A DNA stretch of 64,000 bases from positions 24,308-88,307 of the forward strand of contig JAFKFI010000063.1 of NCBI GenBank assembly GCA_017307285.1, written 5' to 3'. The translations under genes and the position numbers were made by a program. This document shows, piece after piece, positions 44,146-53,849 of this stretch. Origin of the DNA: Alphaproteobacteria bacterium (GTDB lineage Bacteria; Pseudomonadota; Alphaproteobacteria; Acetobacterales; Acetobacteraceae). Below the pieces are notes generated by a model. It had not been told where the DNA came from and did no database searches. It saw only the letters and a list, made by a program, of their open reading frames with translations. Positions within the stretch are counted from its first letter, which is position 1. Every line of letters begins with the position of its first letter.

Positions 44146-45276
44146 ATGCATCCCGATCCGCGCCTCGCGCCGGTCTATATCGGCAGCGAGATCTACCGCA
44201 ATTCGAGCTACGGCCCGAAGCACCCGCTGGCGATCCCCCGCGTTTCCACCTGCACCGATCTCTGCCGGGCGCTCGGCTGGCTGCCTGATTCCTGCTTTGT
44301 CGAGGCCCCGATGGCGACCGACGCGGAACTCGCCCGCTTTCACCATCCGGCCTACGTCGCCGCCCTGCGCCGCGCTGAGGCGACACAGTCGGTCTCGCCC
44401 GAGGACCGCGCCCGCTTCCGCATCGGCGCCGAAGGCAATCCGATTTACCGGGAAATGTTCCGTCGCCCCGCCATCTCCGCCGGTGGCGTGATCCTCGCCG
44501 CCCGCCTCACGCGCGACGGCGGCGTGGTGCATTGCCCGGGCGGCGGCACGCATCATGGCCGCCCTGATCGCGCCTCGGGCTTCTGCTTCATCAACGACCC
44601 GGTGCTCGGCCTCTACGCCTGGCTCGATTCCGGGCTCGACAACATCGTCTATCTCGACATCGACGCGCATCACGGCGATGGCGTGCAGGATGCTTTCCAC
44701 GGCGACGACCGGGTGCTCACGATCAGCGTGCACGAGGCCGGTCGGTGGCCGTTCACCGGCGCCGCCGAAGACCGCGCGGGCGGGGCCGCGCGCAACTTCC
44801 CGGTGCCGCCGGGCTGCAACGACAGCGAGCTCGACTTGCTCATGCAGCGGGCGATCCTGCCGCTGATCGGGGCGCGGCGGCCCCAAGCCATCATGCTGCA
44901 ATGCGGCGCCGACGCGCTGGAGGAAGACCCGCTGGCGAAGCTCGCGCTGTCCAACAACGCGCATTGGTCGGTGGTGCGGACGGTGCGCGGCCTCGCGCCG
45001 CGACTGGTGGTGCTGGGGGGCGGCGGCTACAATCCGTGGACGGTCGGCCGCTGCTGGACCGGCATCTGGGCCACGTTGAATGATTCTCCCATCCCCGATC
45101 AGTTGCCGCCCGCCGCCGAGGCGGTGCTGCGTGAGCTACGCTTCGATCGTGCCGCCGGCCGCAACCCGCCGGCGCACTGGTTTACCACATTGCGCGACGC
45201 ACCTCGCGACGGGCCGGTGCGTGCGCCGGTCAAGCATCTGGCAGAACTCGCTCTGATGGAGACCTTGCCCGCATGA
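44146..45276 (+). CDS. Histone deacetylase family protein (AcuC-like)
   Basis: A 376-residue protein with the HDAC fold: CPGGGTHHGRPDRASGFCFIND carrying the His-His pair, VYLDIDAHHGDGVQDAF with Zn-binding Asp/His, and LGGGGYNPWTVGRCW. Bacterial members deacetylate small molecules, polyamines or acetyl-CoA synthetase. I used the ATG at 44146; a TTG at 44110 would add 12 residues. It overlaps the DUF192 gene by 4 bases (ATGA). Confidence 0.9.
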   Translation: MHPDPRLAPVYIGSEIYRNSSYGPKHPLAIPRVSTCTDLCRALGWLPDSCFVEAPMATDAELARFHHPAYVAALRRAEATQSVSPEDRARFRIGAEGNPIYREMFRRPAISAGGVILAARLTRDGGVVHCPGGGTHHGRPDRASGFCFINDPVLGLYAWLDSGLDNIVYLDIDAHHGDGVQDAFHGDDRVLTISVHEAGRWPFTGAAEDRAGGAARNFPVPPGCNDSELDLLMQRAILPLIGARRPQAIMLQCGADALEEDPLAKLALSNNAHWSVVRTVRGLAPRLVVLGGGGYNPWTVGRCWTGIWATLNDSPIPDQLPPAAEAVLRELRFDRAAGRNPPAHWFTTLRDAPRDGPVRAPVKHLAELALMETLPA

Positions 45277-45773
45277 ACCGACGGCTGTTTCTTCTGCCGC
45301 TCGCCTTCGCGGCTTTTGGCGCGAGCCCGGCGCTCGCCCAGGGCTGCGCCTCGCCGCCGTCGCTCCACGCGCCGCAACCGCCGTTGCCGAAGGAGCCGCT
45401 GGTCATCGTCACGCGCGACGGCAAACAGCATCATTTTGACGTGGAGATGGCGCTGTCGCCGGCGCAGCAGGAGGTCGGGCTGATGTCGCGCCCGAGCGTG
45501 CCCGCCGACGGCGGAATGCTGTTCGAGTGGCCGACCGTCCAGCAATCCCGCATGTGGATGTGCAACACGATCGCCTCGCTCGACATGGTGTTCATCAAGC
45601 CCGACGGCACGATCGACTCGATTGCCGAAAACACCGTGCCGCAGAGCCTCGCCGAAGTCGACAGCCACGGCCCGGTCCGCGCGACCCTGGAACTCGCCGC
45701 CGGCACCACGGCGAGGCTCGACATCCGGGTCGGCGACAAGGTGAAGCAGCGCATCTTTGGCAACGCCGGTTAG
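45273..45773 (+). CDS. Periplasmic DUF192 protein
   Basis: A 166-residue protein with a signal peptide (1-22, cleaved after ALA) and the DUF192 core: FDVEMALSPAQQEVGLMSRPSVPADGGMLFEWP, MWMCNTIASLDMVFI, GTIDSIAENTVP and LELAAGTTARLDIRVGD. Function of the family is unknown. It lies between the HDAC gene and the ClpP-like gene with overlaps on both sides. Confidence 0.93.
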   Translation: MNRRLFLLPLAFAAFGASPALAQGCASPPSLHAPQPPLPKEPLVIVTRDGKQHHFDVEMALSPAQQEVGLMSRPSVPADGGMLFEWPTVQQSRMWMCNTIASLDMVFIKPDGTIDSIAENTVPQSLAEVDSHGPVRATLELAAGTTARLDIRVGDKVKQRIFGNAG

Positions 45774-46686
45774 CCTTCTCGCCCGCGCGGCGGGCATGGC
45801 GCTCGCCTGTTGCCTGATCGCCGTCTCCGTCCGGGCGATGACGGTGCAGCGCATTCCGGTGAAGGGCAGCGATGTGCCGGCGCTGCTATTGCAGGGCCGC
45901 ATCGTGAAGGGCGACGCTGCTCGGCTGACCCAGGCGCTGCGGGGGGAAAAATTCTCGGCCGTGCTGCTCAACAGCCCCGGCGGCAGCGTGCTGGAGGCGC
46001 GCGACATGGCCCGCGCGATCCGCGCGCTGCGTGTGCCCGTGGTGGTGCCGGACCGCGCGGTCTGTGCCTCGGCGTGCTTCATGCTGTTCGCGGCGGGGCG
46101 CGACCGGGTGGCCGAACCTGGTGCGATGATCGGCGTGCACAGCGCCTCGGTCGCCGGCGGCAACGAGACGATGGACACGCTCGGCGTCACCACGCTGATG
46201 GCGCGGGAGGCGGCGCAATACGGCGTGCCGCCCGCCATCACCGGCCGCATGGTCACGACCGCGCCGGGCCAGATGGCGTGGCTCACGCGCGGCGAGCTCG
46301 AGCAAATGGGTGTGCGCATCGCGCCGACCCGCGCTGCCGCGTCGGGCCGGGTTCTGCCGGGGTCGGGTGTGGGGGAAAAATCCGACTGGACACGGGGCTT
46401 CGAGCACGGACAGGCGGTGGGCGAGGGGGGCAGCTGCGCACCCCCGGCGGGAATCGCCAACAAGGCGGATTTCGCCCTGGGATGCGCCTCGGGGCAGCGC
46501 GCCGGCACGGCGCGCGTCGCCGGCGCGCCGCCGGGTTCGGGGGGAAAGTCGGACTGGACGCGTGGCTTCGAGTTCGGTCGCGCGAAGGGCGCGGGGGCGG
46601 CGTGTGACACGCCGGAGCAGTCGGTCGCCAATCGGCGCGATTGGTCCCTCGGCTGCGAGTCCGGGCGGAAGGCGGCGGGGGGCTGA
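45757..46686 (+). CDS. Exported ClpP-fold protein with C-terminal DW-G-E-G repeats
   Basis: A 309-residue protein. A signal peptide (from a TTG at 45757; ATG at 45796 is the alternative) is followed by a ClpP/crotonase-like domain: VLLNSPGGSVLEARDMARAIR, and VCASACFMLFAAGRDR in which the Ser between Ala and Ala-Cys is at the nucleophile position. A disulfide between the two Cys is possible. The last 100 residues hold four related units, two of KSDWTRGFE.G and two of D...LGC.SGR/Q. Resembles the COG3904-type periplasmic proteins; the repeat part is not one I know. Activity is unproven. Confidence 0.75.
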   Translation: MATPVSLLARAAGMALACCLIAVSVRAMTVQRIPVKGSDVPALLLQGRIVKGDAARLTQALRGEKFSAVLLNSPGGSVLEARDMARAIRALRVPVVVPDRAVCASACFMLFAAGRDRVAEPGAMIGVHSASVAGGNETMDTLGVTTLMAREAAQYGVPPAITGRMVTTAPGQMAWLTRGELEQMGVRIAPTRAAASGRVLPGSGVGEKSDWTRGFEHGQAVGEGGSCAPPAGIANKADFALGCASGQRAGTARVAGAPPGSGGKSDWTRGFEFGRAKGAGAACDTPEQSVANRRDWSLGCESGRKAAGG

Positions 46687-46741
46687 GGCTTGCATTCCCG
46701 GTCCTTGCTTTGGCGGGGACCGGCCAATAGGTTCCGCGCGT

Positions 46742-46819
46742 CGGGGCGTGGCGCAGCCTGGTTAGCGCGCGTGTTTTGGGTACACGAGGCCGCCGGTTCG
46801 AATCCGGCCGCCCCGACCA
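46742..46819 (+). tRNA. tRNA-Pro (anticodon TGG)
   Basis: A full cloverleaf: acceptor CGGGGCG pairs with CGCCCCG, anticodon stem CGTGT/ACACG encloses TTTGGGT with anticodon TGG, T-arm GCCGG-TTCGAAT-CCGGC, discriminator A and encoded CCA at 46817-46819. Confidence 0.95.
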
Positions 46820-46840
46820 GTCGATGCAGGAGATGTGCGG

Positions 46841-47146
46841 ATGCGCGCCCGGATCTATCAGCCGCCCAAGAACGCGATGCAGTCCGGCTGGGCCGCGACG
46901 GAGGAATGGGTGCTGGAATTCGAGCCCGCCGCGCCCCGCCGCCCGGACCCGCTGATGGGCTGGATCGGCAGCGCCGATACCCAGGCACAGGTGATCCTAC
47001 GCTTCGCCACGCGCGAGGAGGCGGTCGCCTACGCCGACAAGGAGGGCATCGCCTACGATCTCGCGCTGCCGCAGACCCGGGAGTTCAAGCCCAAGGCCTA
47101 CGCCGACAATTTCCGTTTCGGCCGGATGGAGAACTGGACCCACTGA
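46841..47146 (+). CDS. Complex I NDUFS4-like (ETC complex I subunit) protein
   Basis: A 101-residue protein: RIYQPPKNAMQSGWAATEEWVLEFEP, DPLMGWIGSADTQAQVILRF, EEAVAYADKEGIAYDL and KAYADNFRFGRMENWTH. This matches the mitochondrial 18 kDa accessory subunit NDUFS4, known in bacteria essentially from alphaproteobacteria. It stabilises the NADH-dehydrogenase arm. The ATG at 46841 has AGGAG 8 bases upstream; a GTG two codons before is less well spaced. It lies between two tRNA genes. Confidence 0.93.
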   Translation: MRARIYQPPKNAMQSGWAATEEWVLEFEPAAPRRPDPLMGWIGSADTQAQVILRFATREEAVAYADKEGIAYDLALPQTREFKPKAYADNFRFGRMENWTH

Positions 47147-47171
47147 CCCGGCGCCTCAGAAGAGCTGGCAC

Positions 47172-47248
<77 letters not shown>

Positions 47249-47252
47249 AGTT

Positions 47253-47568
47253 CTACGACAACAGGCGAGCGGCCTCGCCTCGGGCCTGCATCAGCTTCAC
47301 GGCCTTCGTGTCGAAAGAGATGAAGGTATCCGCGCCGACCCAGCGCCCTTCATAGGCGATCGCGCCATCGGCAAAGTCGCCTCCGGCCATCAGCAGACCC
47401 AATCCAGCTTCCACCGCCGGCCGGTTCACCAAGCCATTCGCGCCATAGGCCAGTCGTCGGATTCGTTTCGGCGATATCGGCAGGGTGGACCTTGTAGTCG
47501 CGGGACAGCACCCAAGCCAGCTCGCAAAGCGTCGGGAGCGCCAGCGCAACCACGTCAGTGTTCGCCAG
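47253..47568 (-). pseudogene. Broken VapC-like PIN-domain toxin gene
   Basis: Two minus-strand frames together give one PIN protein. The upstream frame reads VVALALPTLCELAWVLSRDY then KVHPADIAE; after a frameshift near 47450, the other frame continues with LVNRPAVEAGLGLLMAGG, DFADGAIAYEGR and GADTFISFDTKAVKLM. The first third, including the first catalytic Asp, is missing because a stop lies at 47569-47571. No antitoxin gene is recognisable. It starts directly after tRNA-Arg, a common insertion site. Confidence 0.8.
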
Positions 47569-47680
47569 CTAATACTTGCATAATGCTAGTTACCCCCCCA
47601 TCTGGCCCGCATCGACGAAGCAACATGGGGCGACCCGCCATGCGTAAGAGTTCCGCAATCGCTCGGCCAGGGGGCGTGTC

Positions 47681-48805
47681 GTGAGCGAGCGGGCGCTTGG
47701 CGCGGCGGCGCCGACGATCGTCGGGCGGGATCTGCTGACGCCGCCGACGACGCGCCAAGCGGGTCGATCCCGGAAGCGGCTTGGAGTCGCCGCCGCGGCA
47801 CTCCTGGCAGGGCTGGGCGCTGCCTGGTACGGCTATGACTGGTGGACCAACGGGCGCTTCATCGAGAGCACCGACGACGCCTATGTCGGGGGCGACGTGA
47901 CGGTCATCGCCCCCAAGGTCGCCGGCATCGTGGCCACCGTCGCGGTTAAGGACAACCAGGCGGTCCATGCCGGAGACCTGCTCGTCAAGCTTGACGACCG
48001 CGACTACCGGGCGTCGCTGGCGAAAGCCGAGGCGGCCGTCGCGGGCCAGCGGGCGACCCTCGCCAATCTCGACGCGACGCGCCTGCTGCAGGAGGCAATG
48101 GTCGAGCAGGCGGAGGCGGAACTCGCCGCCACCGCCGCCGAGATCGAGCGAACGCGATACGATGTTGACCGCTACCGCGCGCTCGCGCACGACCAGTTCG
48201 CCTCGGCGCAACGTTTCCAGCAAGCCGACGCCGACCACAAGAAGGCGCTCGCCGCCGATCAGCGGGCGCGCGCCGCCCTGGAGGCGGCCAGGCGCAAGCT
48301 CGACGTCATCGACACGCAGAAACAACAGGCGGCGGCCGATCTCGCCGGCGCCATCGCCGACCGCGACACGGCTCGGCTGAACCTCGGATATACCGAGCTG
48401 CGGGCGCCGATCGACGGCACGGTGGGCAACCGCAGCGCCCGCGCCGGCGCCTTCGCTACCGTGGGCGCGCAGCTCCTCTCGATCGTGCCGGCCGACGGCC
48501 TCTGGGTCGACGCCAATTTCAAGGAGAACCAGCTCGGCCGCCTGCACCCCGGATTGCCGGCGACCGTCGTGGCCGATGTGCTGCCCGGCCGGGTGTTCCA
48601 CGGCCACGTCGCCAGTCTTGCCCCGGCAACCGGCGCCGAGTTCAGCGTCCTGCCGCCGGAGAATGCCACCGGGAACTTCACCAAGATCGTGCAGCGCGTC
48701 CCGGTCCGTATCCGGCTCGACGGCGACGCCGCCCGGCTCGGTACCTTGCGTCCCGGCCTGTCCGTCACCGCCGACGTGGACGAGCGCGGCGAGCCGCCCC
48801 GATGA
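47681..48805 (+). CDS. HlyD/EmrA-type membrane fusion protein
   Basis: A 374-residue periplasmic adaptor: one N-terminal membrane helix (about 34-52), the biotinyl-lipoyl half-motif TDDAYVGGDVTVIAPKVAG, a long alpha-helical hairpin (about 110-230), then LGYTELRAPIDGTVGNRS and a beta-barrel FKENQLGRLHPGLPATV. The GTG at 47681 follows AGGGGGCG. It overlaps the EmrB gene by 4 bases. Confidence 0.94.
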   Translation: MSERALGAAAPTIVGRDLLTPPTTRQAGRSRKRLGVAAAALLAGLGAAWYGYDWWTNGRFIESTDDAYVGGDVTVIAPKVAGIVATVAVKDNQAVHAGDLLVKLDDRDYRASLAKAEAAVAGQRATLANLDATRLLQEAMVEQAEAELAATAAEIERTRYDVDRYRALAHDQFASAQRFQQADADHKKALAADQRARAALEAARRKLDVIDTQKQQAAADLAGAIADRDTARLNLGYTELRAPIDGTVGNRSARAGAFATVGAQLLSIVPADGLWVDANFKENQLGRLHPGLPATVVADVLPGRVFHGHVASLAPATGAEFSVLPPENATGNFTKIVQRVPVRIRLDGDAARLGTLRPGLSVTADVDERGEPPR

Positions 48806-50397
48806 GCGCCACGGTCGCGAGCGGCGTTGCGGATGTGCCAGCCGGCGAGTTGCCCACCGCGACGAAGGTGTTCGCCTTCGCCACCATGTGCATCGGCTTC
48901 TTCATCGCCACGCTCGACATCCAGATCGTCTCCGCCTCGCTGCGCGATATCGGCGGCGGCCTGTCCGCCGGCGCCGACGAGACCGCCTGGGTGCAGACCA
49001 GCTACCTCATCGCCGAGATCGTCGTCATCCCGCTCTCCGGCTGGCTGTCTCGGGTGATGTCGACGCGGTGGCTGTTCTGCGCCTCGGCGGTCGGTTTCAC
49101 CGCGACCAGCCTGCTTTGCGGCTGGGCCTGGAACATCCAGAGCATGATCGTGTTCCGCGCGCTGCAAGGCTTCCTCGGCGGCTCGATGATCCCGACCGTC
49201 CTGACCACCGCGTTCATCTATTTCCGCGGCCAGCAGGTGGTCGTCGCCGCCGCGACCATCGGCGCGCTGTCCTCGCTGGCGCCGACGCTTGGCCCGACCG
49301 TCGGCGGCTGGATCACCGACAATTATTCCTGGCACTGGCTGTTCTTCATCAACCTGGTCCCCGGCGTGTTCGTGGCCGTGGTGGTGCCCATCCTGGTCCG
49401 CATCGACCGGCCGGACCTGTCGCTGCTGCGCGGCGCCGACTATCCCGGCATGATCCTGATGGCCCTGTTCCTCGGCTGCCTCGAATACACGCTGGAGGAG
49501 GGGCCGCGCTGGGACTGGTTCGGCGACAACACCATCCGAACGACAGCGTGGGTCTCGGCCGTGGCGGGCGTCGCCTTCATCTGGCGCAGCCTGACCTTCA
49601 GCCGGCCGGTGGTCGATCTCAGCGCGCTGCGGACACGCAATTTCGCGCTCGGCTGCCTGTTCTCCTTCGTCGGCGGCGTCGGCATCTTCGCCACGATCTA
49701 CCTGACGCCGCTATTCCTCGGCCGGGTGCGCGGCTTCAGCGCCTTGCAGATCGGCTGGGCGGTGTTCTCGACCGGCATCTTCCAGGTCTGCGCCATCCCG
49801 CTCTACACCTTCCTTGCGCGCCGCATCGACCTGCGCTGGCTGACCATGTTCGGCTTCGTCTGCTTCACCCTCAGCATGTGGAATTTCACCTGGATCACCC
49901 ATGATTGGGGCTGGCGGGAATTGCTGGTGCCGCAGGCCTTCCGCGGCTTCTCGCAGCAATTTGTCGTCGCCCCGGTGGTGACGTTGGCGCTCGGCAGCCT
50001 GGCACCGGAGCGGCTCAAGCCTGCCTCGGGGCTGTTCAACCTGATGCGCAATCTCGGCGGTGCCATCGGCATCGCCGCCTGTGCGACGATCCTCAACGAC
50101 CGCACCAATCTGCACTTCCTGCGCCTCGCCGAGCATCTCAACAGCGCGAACCCGGCACTGACTGGCCTGCTCGACCGGGTGACGGCGGCCGAGACCGCCG
50201 CCGGGGGAGGGGACGCGGTGCATGGCCATACCGCCGCGCTGCACCAGCTCTGGTCGTTGGTCATGCGGGAGGCAGAGACGCAGACCTTCGCCGATGCCTT
50301 CCTGGCGATCATGGTCTGCTTTGCCATCGCGACGCTCGCCGTGCCGTTGCTGCGGAAGGTGGCGGCTCCGTCCCGCCCGTCGGCCGAGGCGCACTAA
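48802..50397 (+). CDS. EmrB/QacA-type MFS multidrug efflux pump (DHA2)
   Basis: A 531-residue 14-helix transporter: TLDIQIVSASLRDIGGG (motif D1 type), PLSGWLSRVMSTRWLF, RALQGFLGGSMIPTVLT and LGPTVGGWITDNYSWHWLFFINLVPG (motif C and following). With the adaptor it should form an EmrAB-like pump exporting hydrophobic compounds. ATGA overlap with the adaptor gene. Confidence 0.95.
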   Translation: MSATVASGVADVPAGELPTATKVFAFATMCIGFFIATLDIQIVSASLRDIGGGLSAGADETAWVQTSYLIAEIVVIPLSGWLSRVMSTRWLFCASAVGFTATSLLCGWAWNIQSMIVFRALQGFLGGSMIPTVLTTAFIYFRGQQVVVAAATIGALSSLAPTLGPTVGGWITDNYSWHWLFFINLVPGVFVAVVVPILVRIDRPDLSLLRGADYPGMILMALFLGCLEYTLEEGPRWDWFGDNTIRTTAWVSAVAGVAFIWRSLTFSRPVVDLSALRTRNFALGCLFSFVGGVGIFATIYLTPLFLGRVRGFSALQIGWAVFSTGIFQVCAIPLYTFLARRIDLRWLTMFGFVCFTLSMWNFTWITHDWGWRELLVPQAFRGFSQQFVVAPVVTLALGSLAPERLKPASGLFNLMRNLGGAIGIAACATILNDRTNLHFLRLAEHLNSANPALTGLLDRVTAAETAAGGGDAVHGHTAALHQLWSLVMREAETQTFADAFLAIMVCFAIATLAVPLLRKVAAPSRPSAEAH

Positions 50398-50491
50398 TGC
50401 CCGGCGGCCCTTCCATTCCCGCCCTCGGGCGACCAATATGTGACTCCCATGATGGCACGAAGGACCATGAAACCCGGCTTGCGAGGCAGCC

Positions 50492-51010
50492 ATGCGACGT
50501 AAGAGCTTCAACACGATGCAATGCCCGATCGCCCGCAGCTTGGAGCGGGTGGGGGAGTGGTGGAGCATCCTGATCCTGCGCGACGCCTTCCACGGGCTGA
50601 CCCGGTTCGATCAGTTCCAGAAGAGCCTCGACATCGCCCCCAACATGCTGACGAGGCGACTAAACGCCCTGGTGGAAGCTGGGCTGCTGGAACGGCACCG
50701 CTACAGCGAGCGGCCGCCGCGGGACGAATACCTGCTGACCGAGCGCGGCCGTGATTTCCGGCCCGTGCCGTGGGCCATGCTCGCCTGGGGCAACAAGCAC
50801 TTCGCCCCCGAGGGCGCCAGCGTCATGGTGGTCGACAGCGCCACCGGCCAGCCGGCCGAGCCGATCCTGGTCGACCGCAACACCGGCCGCCCGCTCGCCG
50901 AGCCCGCCTTTCGCTCAGCGCCTGGACCAGCCGCCGATGAGCGGACCCGGCGCAAACTCGCCGGCGCGCGGGCCGCCCACGCGGCCCCGTCGGTCGGTCA
51001 GGCGCGGTAG
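50492..51010 (+). CDS. HxlR-family winged-helix regulator
   Basis: A 172-residue protein: CPIARSLERVGEWWSILILRDAFHGLTRFDQFQKSL, IAPNMLTRRLNALVEAGLLERHRY, YLLTERGRDFRPV, the HxlR domain with an early Cys (residue 11) that in relatives senses electrophiles. It has a C-terminal extension of about 60 residues. It follows the efflux genes by 94 bases and is a likely regulator of them. Its 3' end overlaps the opposing dioxygenase gene by 13 bases. Confidence 0.92.
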   Translation: MRRKSFNTMQCPIARSLERVGEWWSILILRDAFHGLTRFDQFQKSLDIAPNMLTRRLNALVEAGLLERHRYSERPPRDEYLLTERGRDFRPVPWAMLAWGNKHFAPEGASVMVVDSATGQPAEPILVDRNTGRPLAEPAFRSAPGPAADERTRRKLAGARAAHAAPSVGQAR

Positions 51011-51831
51011 AACGGCCGGTCGCCGCACACCGTCACGCGATAGCCGAAGCGCCGCTGCGGGAAGTAGTCCCACAGCGCCTGATGCTGCGCCGCTCGGTTA
51101 TCCCAGAACGCCACGGAGTTGGGCCGCCACTTGAAGCGGCAGTTGAACGCGGGCGTCTCAGCGTGGCGGAACAGCATCTCCAACAGCGCGTCGCTTTCCG
51201 TCTTCGACAGTTGCGGAATGCGGGTGGTGAAGCCCCGGTTGACGAACAGCGCCTTGCGGCCGGTCTCGGGATGGGTGCGGATCACCGGGTGCTCTGCCGT
51301 CGGGAAGCGCTGCTCGGCGGTCTTGTCGCGATATTGGTGGTTGGCCGATTTCAGGCTCTCATGGACCGCCGTGCAGCCCGCGAGGAACCCTCGCATCGTC
51401 TCGGATAGCGCGTCGTAAGCGGCATACATGCTGGCGAACATCGTGTCGCCGCCGCCGTTCGCGGGGACCTCGTGGATATGCAGGATGGAGCCCATCGGCG
51501 GCTCCTCGTCGCATGAGACGTCGGAGTGCCAGACCTCGCCGGCGACGCGCTTCGAGTTCTCGTCTGCCTTGATGACCAGGATTTCCGGATGGTCGGGGAC
51601 CGCCCTCGGTGCGTTCGGATGCACGTGCAGCTTGCCGAACCGGGCGCCGAAGGCCTTGTGCTGCTCCACCGTCATCGACTGGTCACGGAAGAAGATGACC
51701 AGGTTGTCGAGTAGGGCCTGGTGGATTTCCTGGAATTGCTGGTTGCCGATCTGCCCGCCGAGATCGACGCCGAACACCTCCGCGCCGATCGTCGGCGTCA
51801 ACTTGCGCACCTCAATGGATTGATAGGTCAT
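50998..51831 (-). CDS. TauD/TfdA-family Fe(II)/2-oxoglutarate dioxygenase
   Basis: A 277-residue enzyme: [22 protein letters not shown] with iron ligands His102 and Asp104, VNRGFTTRI, and the distal His in [12 protein letters not shown] with the 2-oxoglutarate Arg in RRFGYRV. Relatives oxidise taurine, sulfate esters or aryloxyalkanoates. The start is one of two adjacent ATGs (51834, 51831), preceded by GGGGAGAGG. It is divergent from the chemoreceptor across 114 bases. Confidence 0.93.
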   Translation of the reverse strand: MTYQSIEVRKLTPTIGAEVFGVDLGGQIGNQQFQEIHQALLDNLVIFFRDQSMTVEQHKAFGARFGKLHVHPNAPRAVPDHPEILVIKADENSKRVAGEVWHSDVSCDEEPPMGSILHIHEVPANGGGDTMFASMYAAYDALSETMRGFLAGCTAVHESLKSANHQYRDKTAEQRFPTAEHPVIRTHPETGRKALFVNRGFTTRIPQLSKTESDALLEMLFRHAETPAFNCRFKWRPNSVAFWDNRAAQHQALWDYFPQRRFGYRVTVCGDRPFYRA

Positions 51832-51945
51832 CATCCTCTCCCCGAGCCGGCGGCAATATCGGTCGATGGTCTCCGCCCGCGCACGATTTGGCAAGAATTT
51901 GCAGCGCATACCCTGTGGCGAAGTGACGTTGCAGGGGCTCACCAC

Positions 51946-53628
51946 ATGATCCGCAGGATTCGCGATCTCTCCATCCGCACCAAGGTGTTCGCCGCGTTCG
52001 GCCTGGTATTCCTGGTCGTCGTGGCGCTGGGGCTGGTCGCCATCAACCGGCTCTCCGCGATCAACGATCGGGCGGCGGAAATCCGCGACAACTGGCTGCC
52101 AAGCACCGGCCTCGCCGGCGAGATGTCGAGCGCACTGGAGTCATACGGCGTCTGGCAGGGCCGCTTCATCCTGGCACTTACCGACAGCGACGTCGACACC
52201 TCGACCAAGAATCTCAAGAGCGCGATCGCGGCGATCGACCGGATGCGCGCGCAATACCAGCCGCTGATCAACGAGGGCACCGAGGAGCAACGGCAGATCG
52301 CCGAGTTCGACAAGGCGTGGGCCGAGCAGAAGGCCATCGCCGACAAGTATTTCAAGCGCGAGCACACGGATTCCTGGGAGCTGTTCAACGACGAGAACCA
52401 TGCGAGCTTCCAGAAGGCGGCAGCCGCCCTGCAGAAGGACCTCGAGTTCAACGTCGCCGCCGGCAAGGGCGTGGCGGACAAGGGAACCGCCGTCTACGTC
52501 AACACCCGACTCGTGCTCATCGGCGCCATCGCGGGGGCGGGGATCATTTGCCTGCTGCTCGGCTACGGCCTGGTGAAGGGCGTGTCCGGGCCGATTCGGC
52601 GGATGACGGCAACGATGGACCGGCTTGCCGCGCATGACCTCGAGGCGGAGATCGTCGGCGCCGAGCGGCGCGACGAGATCGGCGCGATGGCGGCGGCGGT
52701 GCAGGTGTTCAAGGACAATCTGGTCAACGCCGACCGGCTCGCCGCCGAGCAAGAGACCGAGCGGGCGGCGAAGGAGCAGCGTGCGGCGCATATGGAGGCA
52801 ATCGCTCACGGCTTCGAGGCGAAGGCGGGCGACCTGGTGGCGACCCTGGCCGCCGCCTCGACCCAGCTCGAAGCCACCGCGCAATCAATGTCCTCGACCG
52901 CAACCGAGACCAACCAGCAGGCGGCAACCGTGGCCGCCGCCGCCGAGGAGGCGAGTGCCGGCGTGCAGACCGTGGCCTCCGCCGCCGAGGAATTGACCTC
53001 CTCGATCGGCGAGATCAGCCGCCAGGTCGCGCAATCCGCCCGCATGACCGTCAAGGCGGCGGAGGACGCGCGCCACACCGACACGATCGTGCGGGCGCTC
53101 GCGCAGGGGGCGGAGAAGATCGGCAACGTCGTCGGGCTCATCACCGACATCGCCGGACAGACCAACTTGCTGGCGCTCAATGCGACGATCGAGGCGGCGC
53201 GTGCCGGCGATGCTGGCAAGGGTTTCGCGGTTGTCGCCTCGGAGGTGAAGAACCTCGCCCAGCAGACCGCCAAGGCCACGGAGGAGATCGGCGCGCAGAT
53301 CGCCCAAATTCAAGGCGCCACCGGCGAGGCGGTGGAGGCGATCAAGGGCATCACCGGCGTGATCGAGGAGGTCAGCGCGATCGCCGCGTCGATCGCCTCG
53401 GCGGTCGAGGAGCAGGGTGCCGCCACCGCCGAGATCGCCCGCAACGTGCAGCAGACCGCCTCCAGCGCCTACGAGGTGACGAGCAACATCGCAGGCGTCA
53501 GCCAGGCGGCCAACCAGACCGGCGAGGCGGCCAACCAGGTGCTCGGCGCGGCCGGCCAGGTCTCCCGCCAGGCCGAGGACCTAGCGGGCGAGGTCGGCAG
53601 GTTCGTCGCCGATGTGCGGGCGGCGTGA
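51946..53628 (+). CDS. Methyl-accepting chemotaxis protein
   Basis: A 560-residue chemoreceptor: helix TM1 about 12-34, a periplasmic four-helix-bundle-type sensor (about 35-185, HBM/4HB-like), TM2 about 190-212, HAMP (about 213-265), and a signalling domain with the conserved hairpin tip [37 protein letters not shown]. No CheW or other Che gene is nearby. The ATG at 51946 is used. A strong hairpin lies 94 bases past the stop. Confidence 0.95.
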   Translation: MIRRIRDLSIRTKVFAAFGLVFLVVVALGLVAINRLSAINDRAAEIRDNWLPSTGLAGEMSSALESYGVWQGRFILALTDSDVDTSTKNLKSAIAAIDRMRAQYQPLINEGTEEQRQIAEFDKAWAEQKAIADKYFKREHTDSWELFNDENHASFQKAAAALQKDLEFNVAAGKGVADKGTAVYVNTRLVLIGAIAGAGIICLLLGYGLVKGVSGPIRRMTATMDRLAAHDLEAEIVGAERRDEIGAMAAAVQVFKDNLVNADRLAAEQETERAAKEQRAAHMEAIAHGFEAKAGDLVATLAAASTQLEATAQSMSSTATETNQQAATVAAAAEEASAGVQTVASAAEELTSSIGEISRQVAQSARMTVKAAEDARHTDTIVRALAQGAEKIGNVVGLITDIAGQTNLLALNATIEAARAGDAGKGFAVVASEVKNLAQQTAKATEEIGAQIAQIQGATGEAVEAIKGITGVIEEVSAIAASIASAVEEQGAATAEIARNVQQTASSAYEVTSNIAGVSQAANQTGEAANQVLGAAGQVSRQAEDLAGEVGRFVADVRAA

Positions 53629-53721
53629 GCGCGCCCAGTGCCGGCCGGTGATCCGCGGGCGGTGTATCGAACAGGCCTTTTCGAACGTAGTGTGTTTGGC
53701 ACAGGAACGTGAAAGGCTATA

Positions 53722-53758
53722 CGCTTGGCTGGCAGCGCGACTTGCTGCCAGCCAAGCG
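53722..53758 (+). terminator. Perfect 15-base hairpin between chemoreceptor and repeat-protein genes
   Basis: CGCTTGGCTGGCAGC (53722-53736) is exactly complementary to 53744-53758, with loop GCGACTT. There is no T-run after it. It may end the chemoreceptor transcript or lie in the 5' region of the following gene. Upstream flanking DNA is relatively AT-rich. Confidence 0.55.
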
Positions 53759-53849
53759 GCCGCCGATGATTGTTTTGCGCCGGATCGTTCCTAGCTAGGC
53801 GGGGATGGTCCGAGCCGGTCCTGTCGGAACCACACGGAAGGAGATCACG

